Positions 18,289 through 27,593 of a stretch of DNA of 64,000 bases are shown here, piece by piece (positions within the stretch are counted from its first letter, which is position 1; each line of letters opens with the position of its first letter). The DNA is taken from NCBI RefSeq assembly GCF_004364805.1, contig NZ_SOAP01000002.1, forward strand, positions 1,178,001-1,242,000, in the 5' to 3' direction. Below the pieces are notes generated by a model. That model saw only the letters and a list, made by a program, of their open reading frames with translations, ran no database searches and was not told the DNA's origin. Source of the stretch: Pelagimonas phthalicica (GTDB taxonomy: Bacteria; Pseudomonadota; Alphaproteobacteria; Rhodobacterales; Rhodobacteraceae). The position numbers and the translations under genes are program-made.

Positions 18289-19173
18289 ATGACCCATGTC
18301 TCCGCCATAGAGCTTTATCAACGTCACCTTGATCCGCTGTCAAAAGCGATCATCGAGGGTGATTTGACGCGCTTTGTGGCGGGGATGAGTGTCCCGCATG
18401 TTTTGCGAACGGTTGATAGCCATATCCGGATTGAGTCCCAGGACGCGCTCAAAACTGGGGCGGCGCAATATCTGCATGCGATCCGAGAGAAAGGCATCAC
18501 CAGGATCGATAGGCTGTGCAAAAGCGCCATTTTCCTGAGTGAAACGGAAATCGAAGGGTTTAATTCGGTCCGCGCCTATCACGGTAATGAGCCGGCCATT
18601 CTGCCCTTTCTGGCCCGCATGAAACTGGAATTTCGCGAAGGGGCTTGGCGTGTCAGTGAGACCGACATGGCCATTTTGCGCGCACAATGGGATGTCTTGC
18701 CGGATTTCGATAAGGGCGGTGCAAATGCCGAAACAGCCTCTCAAGACGAAAACAGCTTTAACCTGTCCTGTTTTCAGTTGTTCCTGAATTGGCTGTCTCA
18801 GGCGGCGCTTTGCAATGACTTTGACGCCTGGTTGCGGGCCTGTGCCTTGCCTTTGACGGTCACATCTGGACAGGGCACCACTGTTTTTGAAACCGAAGAC
18901 GCGCTGCGTCGCGAGTTTGACTATTACATGGTGTCCTTCAAGGCGCACAACGTCACCCAGATCATCCGCGAACCGTTGGATGTCACGCTTGAAGGGGAAA
19001 ATCGCATGGTTGGGCGCTGCAGAACCTTTGTCCTGAGCCAAGCCAACCTTGTGGTTGAACCCTATGAGTCAACGATCACGATTGAGCGTTTGCGCAAGGG
19101 TTTCTGGCAATTGTCGCGGATGGACAATGTGATCGGGCATCGCGATTGGCACAAGAACAGGCCGCTGTCATGA
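18289..19173 (+). CDS. Tandem NTF2/SnoaL-like protein, unknown
   Basis: A 294-residue protein that appears to contain two copies of one domain, about residues 8-130 and 158-294. The second copy aligns with the single-domain protein encoded at 19699-20136: shared pattern LPLTVTSGQG.T, then a central helix, a beta-strand series, and a closing FWQLSRMDNVIGHRDW segment (WRMSSILNALGHHQW in the other). The curved-sheet pattern suggests an NTF2-like fold. There is no catalytic residue set that I can name. It lies eight bases after the thiolase gene. Confidence 0.65.
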   Translation: MTHVSAIELYQRHLDPLSKAIIEGDLTRFVAGMSVPHVLRTVDSHIRIESQDALKTGAAQYLHAIREKGITRIDRLCKSAIFLSETEIEGFNSVRAYHGNEPAILPFLARMKLEFREGAWRVSETDMAILRAQWDVLPDFDKGGANAETASQDENSFNLSCFQLFLNWLSQAALCNDFDAWLRACALPLTVTSGQGTTVFETEDALRREFDYYMVSFKAHNVTQIIREPLDVTLEGENRMVGRCRTFVLSQANLVVEPYESTITIERLRKGFWQLSRMDNVIGHRDWHKNRPLS

Positions 19174-19234
19174 CCATTCGCTCACATTATTCCAAGCCCA
19201 CGCTCAACACGTTTCATCAGGGGGTAACTCAACA

Positions 19235-19696
19235 ATGCCTAAGATAGATCTTTCCCAAGTCCCGGTCAGAACCGGGTCAAGTTATCCCGCAAAATATTCC
19301 GACCGGATGGCGGGCCGCAGCGGCCAGGGGGTTGGCGATGCTGGTGGGTTGACCCAGTTTGGCGCGAACTTGGTCAGGTTGGCCCCCGGAGCGCTGTCCT
19401 CGCTCAGGCATTGGCACGAAAAACAGGATGAGTTCCTGATTGTGACCGAAGGTGCGCTGACCCTGATCGATGACACTGGAGAAACGCCTCTTGTTCCCGG
19501 CGATTGCTGTGCCTTTCCAGCCAATGACGGCAACGGTCATCATATTGTCAATCGTTCGGACCGGGATGGGGTTTTCCTGGTTGTCGGAACGCGCACTGAA
19601 ACCGAAACCGGCTGGTATAGCGACATCGACATGAAGGTCGAAGTCGCCGGTGGGAAGATGCGCTTCACCCGCAAAGATGGCAGCGACGTGGGATAA
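19235..19696 (+). CDS. Cupin-domain protein
   Basis: A 153-residue single-domain cupin. The metal site is visible as RHWHEKQDEFLIVTEG (motif 1, two histidines and a glutamate) and a second motif ending GNGHHIVNRS. GGGGG precedes the ATG. It sits between two NTF2-like genes with two to sixty base gaps, so the three are likely cotranscribed. The WH.KQDEF pattern is frequent in sugar- or acid-binding cupins; no specific function is supported. Confidence 0.85.
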   Translation: MPKIDLSQVPVRTGSSYPAKYSDRMAGRSGQGVGDAGGLTQFGANLVRLAPGALSSLRHWHEKQDEFLIVTEGALTLIDDTGETPLVPGDCCAFPANDGNGHHIVNRSDRDGVFLVVGTRTETETGWYSDIDMKVEVAGGKMRFTRKDGSDVG

Positions 19697-19698
19697 CC

Positions 19699-20136
19699 AT
19701 GATCTTTGACGACGCGCAATTCGAAGCCTTTTTGGAAGATATCACCGTTCCGTTTTTGATCGGTGATGTCTCCCGTTGGCGTGCGCGTATCCGTTTGCCC
19801 TTTTCCTTGATCACCCAAAGCGGGCCGGTCACCCTGACAACCGACGATGAGGTCAAAGAGAATTTTGCCCTTTATCTCAAGGCCAAGGAAGCCATTCATT
19901 ACGATCTGATCGTGCGCAAACCGGTGAATTTCGAAACTTGCCCGGATGGCACCGTGATCGCCACCTATCACAACGAATTTCTCTATCACGGGTTGCGCAT
20001 CCGCGACCCTTATACGGCTTCGGCCCTCTTACACCCGGATGATGGCATTTGGCGCATGTCATCCATCTTGAACGCGCTGGGACACCATCAATGGACCGGC
20101 AAACACCCCTACCTATCGGGAGAAGAAGAAAAGTGA
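19699..20136 (+). CDS. NTF2/SnoaL-like protein, unknown
   Basis: A 145-residue protein similar to the second half of the 294-residue protein at 18289. It starts two bases after the cupin stop, and its own stop overlaps the GTG start of the FadJ-like gene (GTGA). This firm coupling to beta-oxidation genes suggests an accessory role in acyl-CoA or side-product handling. No known family name can be assigned with confidence. Confidence 0.75.
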   Translation: MIFDDAQFEAFLEDITVPFLIGDVSRWRARIRLPFSLITQSGPVTLTTDDEVKENFALYLKAKEAIHYDLIVRKPVNFETCPDGTVIATYHNEFLYHGLRIRDPYTASALLHPDDGIWRMSSILNALGHHQWTGKHPYLSGEEEK

Positions 20137-22328
20137 CCGATTTCACAATGGAAAAAGGCGCGGACGGCGTCGCAGTCATCACTTGGGACGTCAAAGGCAA
20201 GTCCATGAACGTTCTCAGCACCGAAGCCCTGCAGGCGCTGAGTGACCAGGTTGATGATGCTCTGGCCGATGAGGCCGTCAAAGGCATCGTGATCACCTCT
20301 GGCAAAGATAGCTTTGCCGCTGGGATGGATCTGAACATCATCGCCAAGATGAAAGAAATGGCGGGCGACAACCCGGCGCAAGGCGTCTTTGACGGCGTGA
20401 TGGCCATGCATGGCGTGCTGCGCAAGATCGAGCGTGCAGGCATGGACCCCAAGACCAACAAAGGCGGCAAGCCGATTGCGGCTGCCCTGCCCGGCACCGC
20501 GCTTGGCATTGGTTTGGAACTGCCTCTGTCCACGCATCGCATTTTCTGCGCAGATAACCCCAAGGCCAAAATCGGCCTGCCAGAGGTCATGGTCGGCATC
20601 TTCCCCGGAGCCGGCGGCACCACCCGTCTGGCGCGCAAAATGGGCGCGATGGCGGCCTCTCCTTTCCTGCTCGAGGGCAAGCTGTCTGATCCCAAGAAAG
20701 CCAAGGCTGCTGGCCTGATCGACGAGGTGGTCGAAGACCCGCTCGCCGCGGCCAAGGACTGGGTGTTGAACGCCAAGGACGCCGATATTCTGAAGCCTTG
20801 GGATGCCAAGGGCTACAAAATGCCCGGCGGTGCCCCCTACCACCCGGCTGGCTTTATGACCTTTGTTGGGGCTTCGGCCATGGTCAATGGCAAGACCAAG
20901 GGCGTCTACCCAGCCGCCAAGGCGATGCTGTCCGCAGTCTATGAAGGCGCGTTAGTGCCCTTTGACACCGCTCTCAAGATCGAAGCGCGCTGGTTCACCA
21001 ATGTCTTGATGAACCCCAGCTCTGGCAACATGATCCGCTCTTTGTTCATCAACAAGGAAGCGCTGGACAAAGGGGCCGTGCGCCCCGCGGATGTGCCTGA
21101 TCAATCGGTTAAGAAGGTTGGTGTTCTCGGCGCGGGTATGATGGGGGCTGGCATCGCGCTGGTCTCGGCCCATGCCGGGATCGAAGTCGTGCTGATCGAC
21201 CAGAACCAAGAGGCCGCAGATCGCGGCAAGGCCTATACCGCAAGTTATGCCGATAAGGGCATCAAACGCAAAAAGATCACCGAAGAGAAGAAAGAAGCGC
21301 TGCTGTCACGCATCACAGCCACCACTGATCTGGACGCGCTCAAGGGCTGCGATCTGATCATCGAAGCGGTGTTTGAGGATGTGGGCGTCAAGGCCGAGAT
21401 GACCAAAAAAGTTGAGGCGATTGTCGGTGAGGATTGCATTTTTGCGACCAACACGTCGACCCTACCGATCTCGGACTTGGCCAAGGCCTCAGTGCGCCCG
21501 GAGCAGTTCATCGGCATCCATTTCTTCTCACCCGTTGAGAAAATGGCACTGGTTGAGATCATCAAAGGCAAGGAAACCGGTGATCGCGCAGTGGCCAAAT
21601 CGCTCGATTATGTGCGTCAGATCCGCAAAACACCCATCGTTGTGAATGACGCGCGTTTCTTTTACGCGAACCGCTGCATCATTCCCTATATCAACGAAGG
21701 GATCCGCATGGTCACCGAAGGCGTGGAGCCGGCGTTAATCGAAAATGCCGCCAAAATGGTTGGTATGCCGCTGGGTCCGTTGCAGCTGACCGATGAGACT
21801 TCGATCGATCTGGGCGTCAAGATTGCCAAAGCCACCAAGGCGGCGATGGGCGATGCCTATGACGATGCCTGCGACGAGATCCTGTTCTGGATGGCGGATG
21901 AAGGCCGATTGGGTCGCAAGGCCAATGCAGGGTTCTATGCCTATGATGAGAAAGGCAAACGTCAGGGTCTTTGGGCCGAGCTGGCAGACAAATACGCCCC
22001 TGCGGAGACACAGCCGGACCTGATCGAAGTTCAGCACCGCCTGCTCTTCGCTCAGGTTCTCGAAGCGGTTCGCGCGCTGGAAGAGAACGTTCTGATGGAT
22101 ATTCGCGAAGGTGATGTGGGCGCGATCCTGGGTTGGGGCTTTGCGCCTTGGTCCGGTGGCCCGCTGAGCTGGCTGGACATGATCGGCTCTGAATATGCGG
22201 CTGAGCGCTGTGACCAACTCTCTGCAGCCTATGGGGAGCGTTTTGCTTGCCCGGACCTGCTGCGCGACATGGCGCAAACAGGCCAAAGTTTTTACGGACG
22301 CTTTGGCAAAAAAGCGGAAGCCGCCTAA
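20133..22328 (+). CDS. FadJ-type enoyl-CoA hydratase / 3-hydroxyacyl-CoA dehydrogenase
   Basis: A 731-residue bifunctional beta-oxidation enzyme. The N-terminal crotonase domain (1-300) has the oxyanion region SFAAGMDLN and LPEVMVGIFPGAGGT with the catalytic glutamate. The dehydrogenase half begins near residue 328 with the NAD motif VLGAGMMGAGIALVSAHAGI and continues with IEAVFED and the HFFSPVEKMALVEI signature. The GTG start was chosen because it overlaps the upstream stop and follows GGGAGAAG; longer in-frame starts lie inside the previous gene. It works with the thiolase upstream. A terminator follows. Confidence 0.95.
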   Translation: MTDFTMEKGADGVAVITWDVKGKSMNVLSTEALQALSDQVDDALADEAVKGIVITSGKDSFAAGMDLNIIAKMKEMAGDNPAQGVFDGVMAMHGVLRKIERAGMDPKTNKGGKPIAAALPGTALGIGLELPLSTHRIFCADNPKAKIGLPEVMVGIFPGAGGTTRLARKMGAMAASPFLLEGKLSDPKKAKAAGLIDEVVEDPLAAAKDWVLNAKDADILKPWDAKGYKMPGGAPYHPAGFMTFVGASAMVNGKTKGVYPAAKAMLSAVYEGALVPFDTALKIEARWFTNVLMNPSSGNMIRSLFINKEALDKGAVRPADVPDQSVKKVGVLGAGMMGAGIALVSAHAGIEVVLIDQNQEAADRGKAYTASYADKGIKRKKITEEKKEALLSRITATTDLDALKGCDLIIEAVFEDVGVKAEMTKKVEAIVGEDCIFATNTSTLPISDLAKASVRPEQFIGIHFFSPVEKMALVEIIKGKETGDRAVAKSLDYVRQIRKTPIVVNDARFFYANRCIIPYINEGIRMVTEGVEPALIENAAKMVGMPLGPLQLTDETSIDLGVKIAKATKAAMGDAYDDACDEILFWMADEGRLGRKANAGFYAYDEKGKRQGLWAELADKYAPAETQPDLIEVQHRLLFAQVLEAVRALEENVLMDIREGDVGAILGWGFAPWSGGPLSWLDMIGSEYAAERCDQLSAAYGERFACPDLLRDMAQTGQSFYGRFGKKAEAA

Positions 22329-22363
22329 TAAAAATCACCTTTCTAGAGTTAATCCAGGGTGTA

Positions 22364-22397
22364 AGGCCGGTCAAATCTGACCGGCCTTTGTTGTTTT
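22364..22397 (+). terminator. Rho-independent terminator of the beta-oxidation operon
   Basis: Arms AGGCCGGTCA and TGACCGGCCT (22364-22387) are followed by TTGTTGTTTTT. Confidence 0.85.
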
Positions 22398-22551
22398 TAC
22401 TGGTTTTTTCGTCCCTCAGCAGGAGATCGTTCGAATTGAACAGATCCCGAGAAAGCAGAACGCTTTGTTAAGACAGCGCGCGTATTCCTGAGAGGCATCA
22501 GACGTGCCGTGAGATCGGCGCAATTGGTGCCGAAAGGGAAGCAGTATCACG

Positions 22552-22836
22552 ATGCCAGATATCCATTTCCATGCCTTGGGATCCGCCCGTGCCAGGTCAG
22601 GTGAAGACCCGTTAGTGCCGTTTCTATTGAGCGCGCGAAACCATCCGGTGACCGTGTCCGCCCGCGAGGTGCGACGCTTGGATTCACACCGTTTGCAGCT
22701 TTTGCTGGTCGCCGAACAACAATGGATGGCGGACGGCTCGGATTTCACCGTCACTGACATGTCACCCTCATTTCGAGAAGGGCTCGAACGGCTGGGCCTG
22801 GACGCCGAATATTTCGACAAGGAGAAACCGCAATGA
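22552..22836 (+). CDS. STAS-domain protein of the chemotaxis cluster
   Basis: A 94-residue protein with the STAS pattern: a central DSHRLQLLLVAEQQW segment, which is the helix after the usual phosphorylatable serine position, and a C-terminal helix. It heads the operon and overlaps cheY by four bases (ATGA). STAS proteins bind partner switches or histidine kinases; a role in CheA signalling is inferred from position. The ribosome site is weak. Confidence 0.75.
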   Translation: MPDIHFHALGSARARSGEDPLVPFLLSARNHPVTVSAREVRRLDSHRLQLLLVAEQQWMADGSDFTVTDMSPSFREGLERLGLDAEYFDKEKPQ

Positions 22837-23207
22837 CCACAAAAGTGTTGGCGATCGACGATTCGCGCACCATCCGAAACTTGCTGCGGGTCTCACTGGA
22901 AAGCGCCGGGTTTGAATTTCATTCCGCTTGCGACGGTCAAGAAGGCGTCGAAGTCTTTCCTGACGTTGACCCTGACGTGGTCATTACGGATATCAACATG
23001 CCGAAAATGGACGGCTTTGGTGTCATCGACAATCTGCGCAGCGGTCCCAATCGGACCAATGTCCCCATTCTTGTTTTGACAACCGAAAGCTCGGACGACC
23101 TCAAGGCTCGGGCGCGTACGGCCGGGGCAACTGGCTGGATTGTAAAACCCTTTGACGACACCTCGCTGGTATCCGTTCTACGGCGGCTAACAGGACACGT
23201 AAGCTAA
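22833..23207 (+). CDS. cheY: CheY-type response regulator (1)
   Basis: A stand-alone 124-residue receiver. Acidic pocket IDDSRT (D9, D10), phosphoacceptor in ITDINMPKMDGF, the conserved T in LTTE and K in VKPFD are all present. It would carry the signal from CheA to the flagellar switch. Its stop overlaps the cheA start by one base. Confidence 0.93.
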   Translation: MTTKVLAIDDSRTIRNLLRVSLESAGFEFHSACDGQEGVEVFPDVDPDVVITDINMPKMDGFGVIDNLRSGPNRTNVPILVLTTESSDDLKARARTAGATGWIVKPFDDTSLVSVLRRLTGHVS

Positions 23208-25426
23208 TGTCCATGAACTCGATCCGCGATACTTTCTTTGAAGAATGCGAAGAACTGCTCGAGGCATTGGTCGAGGGGCTTTCGCAAATGGAAGAAGCCA
23301 GTGATGACATGGAAGTCATCAATGCGGTCTTCCGTTCGGTACATTCCATCAAGGGCGGCGCAGGAGCCTTCGCCCTGGATCGTCTCGTCAATTTTGCCCA
23401 TACGTTTGAAACGGTTATGGACAAGGTGCGCGACCGCGAACTGGCCGTCGACGAAAAGCTGATGGCGCTGTTTCACCGGTCCGGTGACCAGCTTTCTGAC
23501 CTTGTGGCCTCTGCCCGCGATGGAACGGATCTGGATCCAAGTGCGGAAACCGCGATCGTCAAGGAACTTGAAAGCTATCTGGGGTCAGATGCCGCTGCAG
23601 AAGAGTTCAGCTTTGACGCGGTGACTTTGGACTTTGACGGCCCGGCAGCCATTGAAATTCCGGATATCGATATCTCGGACGTGGGCGAAGCTGCTGACAC
23701 AGAAACAGAATACTGCTTCGAAATTCAGTTTAAGCCTGAGCGCACATTGTACGAGAACGGGCATGAGCCCCTTTTGCTGTTCGACGCGCTTGCAGAACTT
23801 GGCGAGCTTAAGGTCGAAGCTGATCTGAGCAATCTGCCCAGCTTTGACTCCTTCGATCCCAATGATGCAGTAATTGCCTGGTCCATGTCTCTAAAGACCA
23901 CGGAGAGCGAAACCACCATTCAGGAGGTATTCGAATTCGTTGATGGTCTCTGCGACCTGTCAATTTCGCTGAGTTCAGAAACCTCACCCGCACCAAAGGC
24001 CGAGGAAGTCGCAGAAGAACCAGAACCCGAGCCTGCCTCCTCAGAAGAACCACCCAAAGCTGAAGAGGTTCCTTCTCCGCCATCGGCAGATGTCGCCTCA
24101 GTTGCGCCTGCGCCAGCAGCGCCGGTGCCAAGCCCAAAGGAAGAAACCCCTGCCCCGACAGCAGCACCCAATATGGCAGCCGCAGCTCCTAAGGAAGCAC
24201 GCGGGCCTAAACCAACGCTTCGCGTGGATCTGGATCGGGTCGACAGGCTGATTAACACGGTTGGCGAACTTATCATCAACCAAGCGATGATCTCTCAGCG
24301 CATCGAAGAGTTGGACCTGCCGACGGTCGCACATCTGACGAATGAGTTGGAAGCCTACAAATTGCTGGCGCGCGACATTCAAGAAGGTGTCATGGCCATT
24401 CGCGCGCAACCGGTGAAACCACTGTTTCAACGCATGTCGCGCATTGTCAGGGAAGCTTCGGACGCCACCCACAAAAAGGCAAAACTGGTAACCGTCGGTG
24501 ATTCCACCGAAGTGGACAAAACTGTTATTGAACGCTTGGCAGATCCACTGACTCATATGATCCGCAACGCGGTTGACCATGGGTTGGAAACTGCAGAAAT
24601 CCGCGAAGCCGCGGGCAAAGATGCTGTGGGAACCATCCGCCTATCCGCCGCGCATCGCTCGGGGAGCGTTTTCATCGAAATTTCGGATGACGGTGCCGGG
24701 TTGAACCGGGACCGGATCCTGGCCAAAGCCATCGAGAAAAATCTAGTCAGCCCCGAAGTGGAACTGTCGGAACCCGAAATCGATAACTTATTGTTCCTAC
24801 CTGGTTTTTCAACCGCTGGCCAAGTTTCCAACTTGTCCGGACGCGGTGTCGGCATGGACGTTGTGAAAAACGCGGTCCAGGCCTTGGGCGGCCGCGTATC
24901 AATCACGTCAACACCAGGAAAAGGCACAACCTTTACTATTGTCCTTCCTTTGACCCTGGCGGTGATGGATGGGTTCGTGATTTCCGTGGGCAACCAAACC
25001 ATGGTCATCCCAATCTCCTCCATCCTGGAAACCATTCGACCAAACGCCAAAGATATCCACGTGGTTGGAACCGATAGCCAAGTCGTCAGCGTGCGCGGAG
25101 CCTATGTTCCAATCGTCGATGTCGCGGATAGTCTGGGACTGACCGAAGAAGAGCGGAAAGAAAGGAACGGAATTCTGTTGCTGGTGGCAACGGAATCTCA
25201 GGACCTGACCGCATTGCGCGTTTCGGCCATTCACGACCAGAGGCAAGTCGTTATCAAAAGCTTGGAAAGCAACTATACAGCTATTCCAGGCGTCTCAGCG
25301 GCAACCATCCTTGGCGATGGCAAGATTGCTTTGATCCTTGATCCAGAAGAATTGATCAAACTTGCCCATTCCAACCCGCTTGATCCATTTGGGCAAAATA
25401 CAAACATGGAGCTACGTCATGCCTGA
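23207..25426 (+). CDS. cheA: Chemotaxis histidine kinase CheA
   Basis: A 739-residue kinase. The HPt domain (1-105) has its phosphorylated histidine at H46 in VFRSVHSIKGG. Residues about 250-330 are a proline-, alanine- and glutamate-rich linker in place of a compact P2 domain. Dimerisation helices start at about 340 (LRVDLDRVDRLINTVGELII). The ATPase N box is HMIRNAVDHGLE, with G boxes DDGAGLNRD and GRGVGMDVVK. The last 130 residues are a CheW-like coupling domain. It overlaps both cheY and cheW. Confidence 0.96.
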   Translation: MSMNSIRDTFFEECEELLEALVEGLSQMEEASDDMEVINAVFRSVHSIKGGAGAFALDRLVNFAHTFETVMDKVRDRELAVDEKLMALFHRSGDQLSDLVASARDGTDLDPSAETAIVKELESYLGSDAAAEEFSFDAVTLDFDGPAAIEIPDIDISDVGEAADTETEYCFEIQFKPERTLYENGHEPLLLFDALAELGELKVEADLSNLPSFDSFDPNDAVIAWSMSLKTTESETTIQEVFEFVDGLCDLSISLSSETSPAPKAEEVAEEPEPEPASSEEPPKAEEVPSPPSADVASVAPAPAAPVPSPKEETPAPTAAPNMAAAAPKEARGPKPTLRVDLDRVDRLINTVGELIINQAMISQRIEELDLPTVAHLTNELEAYKLLARDIQEGVMAIRAQPVKPLFQRMSRIVREASDATHKKAKLVTVGDSTEVDKTVIERLADPLTHMIRNAVDHGLETAEIREAAGKDAVGTIRLSAAHRSGSVFIEISDDGAGLNRDRILAKAIEKNLVSPEVELSEPEIDNLLFLPGFSTAGQVSNLSGRGVGMDVVKNAVQALGGRVSITSTPGKGTTFTIVLPLTLAVMDGFVISVGNQTMVIPISSILETIRPNAKDIHVVGTDSQVVSVRGAYVPIVDVADSLGLTEEERKERNGILLLVATESQDLTALRVSAIHDQRQVVIKSLESNYTAIPGVSAATILGDGKIALILDPEELIKLAHSNPLDPFGQNTNMELRHA

Positions 25427-25886
25427 AACAGCAGAAGCACTGGCTGATACACAGTTCGAGTTCATTACCTTTTCGGCAGGCGGTCAAAACTACTGTCTCG
25501 AGATCACTCAAATTCGTGAAATCAGGCGCTGGACGCCAGTAACAGCACTCCCTCATACACCAACAGATGTGTTGGGGGTTATGAATCTGCGTGGAGCGGT
25601 CATTCCAATCTTCGACCTGTCAGCACGATTTGGCCTAGGGAAAACCCCGGCAAATGAACGAAATGTTGTTATCGTCGCCGCGGTCGAAGGAACGACAATC
25701 GGTTTATTGGTTGAATCCGTCTCGGAAATTCTCTCCGTCGAAAAGAGCGCCATTCAGGAAACGCCTGATATTAAGTCCGAAGCAACTCGGCACAGCATTC
25801 GCGGAATGATTTCCGTAGATGAAACAATGGTGCGCGTTGTCAACCTGGACGCTGTTCTGGAACACTCCGCCGGGGTCGCCCAATGA
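25419..25886 (+). CDS. cheW: Chemotaxis coupling protein CheW
   Basis: A 155-residue scaffold that links receptors to CheA. Family features include FITFSAGGQNYCLEITQIRE, then LPHTPTDVLGVMNLRGAVIP and VNLD near the end. The chosen ATG overlaps the cheA stop by eight bases; an earlier start would lie inside cheA. It also overlaps cheR (ATGA). Confidence 0.94.
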   Translation: MPETAEALADTQFEFITFSAGGQNYCLEITQIREIRRWTPVTALPHTPTDVLGVMNLRGAVIPIFDLSARFGLGKTPANERNVVIVAAVEGTTIGLLVESVSEILSVEKSAIQETPDIKSEATRHSIRGMISVDETMVRVVNLDAVLEHSAGVAQ

Positions 25887-26761
25887 ATTCAGCACCCGCA
25901 GCAGTCAAAGTTCAAGACATCCCGTTCAGCAATGAGGATTTCAGGTCGCTTGCGACATTGGCGAAATCCCAGTTTGGACTGGATCTTGCTGAAAGCAAGA
26001 AGCCACTCGTCTATTCTCGCTTGTCCAAGCGATTGAAAGCACGCGGTGTTTCCTGCTTTCCTGATTATTTGTCGCTGCTCGGAAAACCAGGTGAAGACGC
26101 TGAAAAGTTTGAACTGATCTCAGCTCTGACCACCAATGTCACAAGTTTCTTTCGGGAAAACCACCACTTTGAAACGTTGCGAGATGAGTATTTGCCGGCC
26201 ATTATAGCCAAGGTCCAAAAGGGAGACCGTGCCAGAATTTGGTCTGCAGGGTGCTCTGCAGGGCCGGAACCTTATTCTCTGGCGATGACAATTCTCGACA
26301 AGCTCCCGAATGCGCATAATCTGGATCTAAAAATTTTGGCCACCGATATTGACCCCAAGATTGTGGAAAAAGCGCGTAAAGGAACGTATAACGTCGAAGA
26401 GCTGAAAGGAATTCCACAAACCTTCCAAAACAAGTGGACCAAGACGGATCCAGCTGGACAGACCTTTGACGTTTCGGACGATCTAAAACGTCTAATTACG
26501 TTTAATGAATTAAATTTAATCTCCGATTGGCCGTTTAGCGGAAAATTTGACGTGATCTTTTGCCGAAACGTGGCGATCTACTTCGACCAACCGACGCAAC
26601 AGAAACTATGGAAGAGGTTTTGCGATCTCTTGGTTCCAGGTGGTTTATTGTTCATTGGTCACTCGGAACGAATAACGGGCCCAGCAATGGACCAGTTGGA
26701 AGGTATTGGTATCACAAGTTACCGCAAGGGCGGCATCCCTGCGGCAGGCACGCAGGAATAG
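25883..26761 (+). CDS. cheR: Chemotaxis methyltransferase CheR
   Basis: A 292-residue SAM-dependent enzyme that methylates receptor glutamates. The N-terminal helical domain is followed by NVTSFFRENHHFETL, then the SAM loop IWSAGCSAGPEPYSLAM, ATDIDP, and FDVIFCRNVAIYF. The usual STGEEPYS is SAGPEPYS here, a mild deviation. No receptor (MCP) gene lies in the window, so its substrates are encoded elsewhere. Confidence 0.94.
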   Translation: MNSAPAAVKVQDIPFSNEDFRSLATLAKSQFGLDLAESKKPLVYSRLSKRLKARGVSCFPDYLSLLGKPGEDAEKFELISALTTNVTSFFRENHHFETLRDEYLPAIIAKVQKGDRARIWSAGCSAGPEPYSLAMTILDKLPNAHNLDLKILATDIDPKIVEKARKGTYNVEELKGIPQTFQNKWTKTDPAGQTFDVSDDLKRLITFNELNLISDWPFSGKFDVIFCRNVAIYFDQPTQQKLWKRFCDLLVPGGLLFIGHSERITGPAMDQLEGIGITSYRKGGIPAAGTQE

Positions 26762-26770
26762 GAGGGCAAA

Positions 26771-27157
26771 ATGGGCTTGAAAGAATCTCTGAGAGTAATG
26801 GTCGTAGATGATATGGCCACCAGCCGAGGCTTGATTACGCAAGCATTGGACGACATCGGTGTCAAAAATTACATCACCGAAAATGATGGAAAAAAAGCAC
26901 TGGACAGATTGTCGTCAAATCCAGTTCATCTGGTTTTGTCTGACTATAATATGCCGGGTTTAGACGGGCTCGGCCTTTTGAAGGCTGTCCGAAGCAGTCC
27001 ACCGACGCAAAAGATCGGTTTTATTCTTGTGACCGGTCGTCCTACGCCCGAAATTGTTAATGAGGCCAAAAGGCTTGGTCTGAATAATATGATCAAGAAA
27101 CCGTTCACTGCGGCGTCAATGAAGCAATGCATTGAAAGCGTGGTGGGACGCCTATGA
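26771..27157 (+). CDS. cheY: CheY-type response regulator (2)
   Basis: A 128-residue receiver with the acidic pair in VVDDMATSR, the phosphoacceptor in LSDYNMPGLDGL, the LVTG switch residue and KKPF lysine. GGAGG precedes the ATG. It overlaps by four bases a small gene with a CheZ-like motif, which suggests that this CheY is dephosphorylated by its neighbour. Confidence 0.92.
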   Translation: MGLKESLRVMVVDDMATSRGLITQALDDIGVKNYITENDGKKALDRLSSNPVHLVLSDYNMPGLDGLGLLKAVRSSPPTQKIGFILVTGRPTPEIVNEAKRLGLNNMIKKPFTAASMKQCIESVVGRL

Positions 27158-27516
27158 CATCTGCGTCGGATGACTCTCTCCCTATTCGGATCGCGACTGT
27201 CAGAGTCGCGACCGAATTGAACGGTCTGCGAGAACGCTTGGAACGCGTTGAACATGGGCTCGAAGCTGTTTTCATGGAGGCCGGAAATGTTCCAAGCACA
27301 CAAACCATTGGAATGCTGCAGGAATTGGATGTCCTGCAACAATCTGTTGGTGCCTTGGCGGATTACTTGGAGCGGCTGACTGAACTGGCCGACAAAGGTG
27401 GAGAAGTTCCGATTGCTGAAGCCGTCAAAGTCGTGCCTCTTAGAGAAATGGCTGCAAGGTTAAAGGGGATGGCTGCAGATGCAGGCCCTTCCGGACATGC
27501 TGAGCTATTTCTCTGA
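27154..27516 (+). CDS. Small helical protein with CheZ-like DxxxQ motif
   Basis: A 120-residue helical protein. The helix around residues 53-72 reads MLQELDVLQQSVGALADYLE and includes D59 and Q63 in a DxxxQ arrangement, which is the catalytic pair of CheZ-type CheY phosphatases. The gene is translationally coupled to cheY (2) and precedes cheB. It is shorter than E. coli CheZ, so the call is an inference from motif plus position. Confidence 0.55.
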   Translation: MTSASDDSLPIRIATVRVATELNGLRERLERVEHGLEAVFMEAGNVPSTQTIGMLQELDVLQQSVGALADYLERLTELADKGGEVPIAEAVKVVPLREMAARLKGMAADAGPSGHAELFL

Positions 27517-27593
27517 CGCGTCTTTACCAACGGTAAATCACCCTAAGGCATCTTAGCTGTGCCCAGCTTTCACCAATCAAAAAAGGACGTTGC

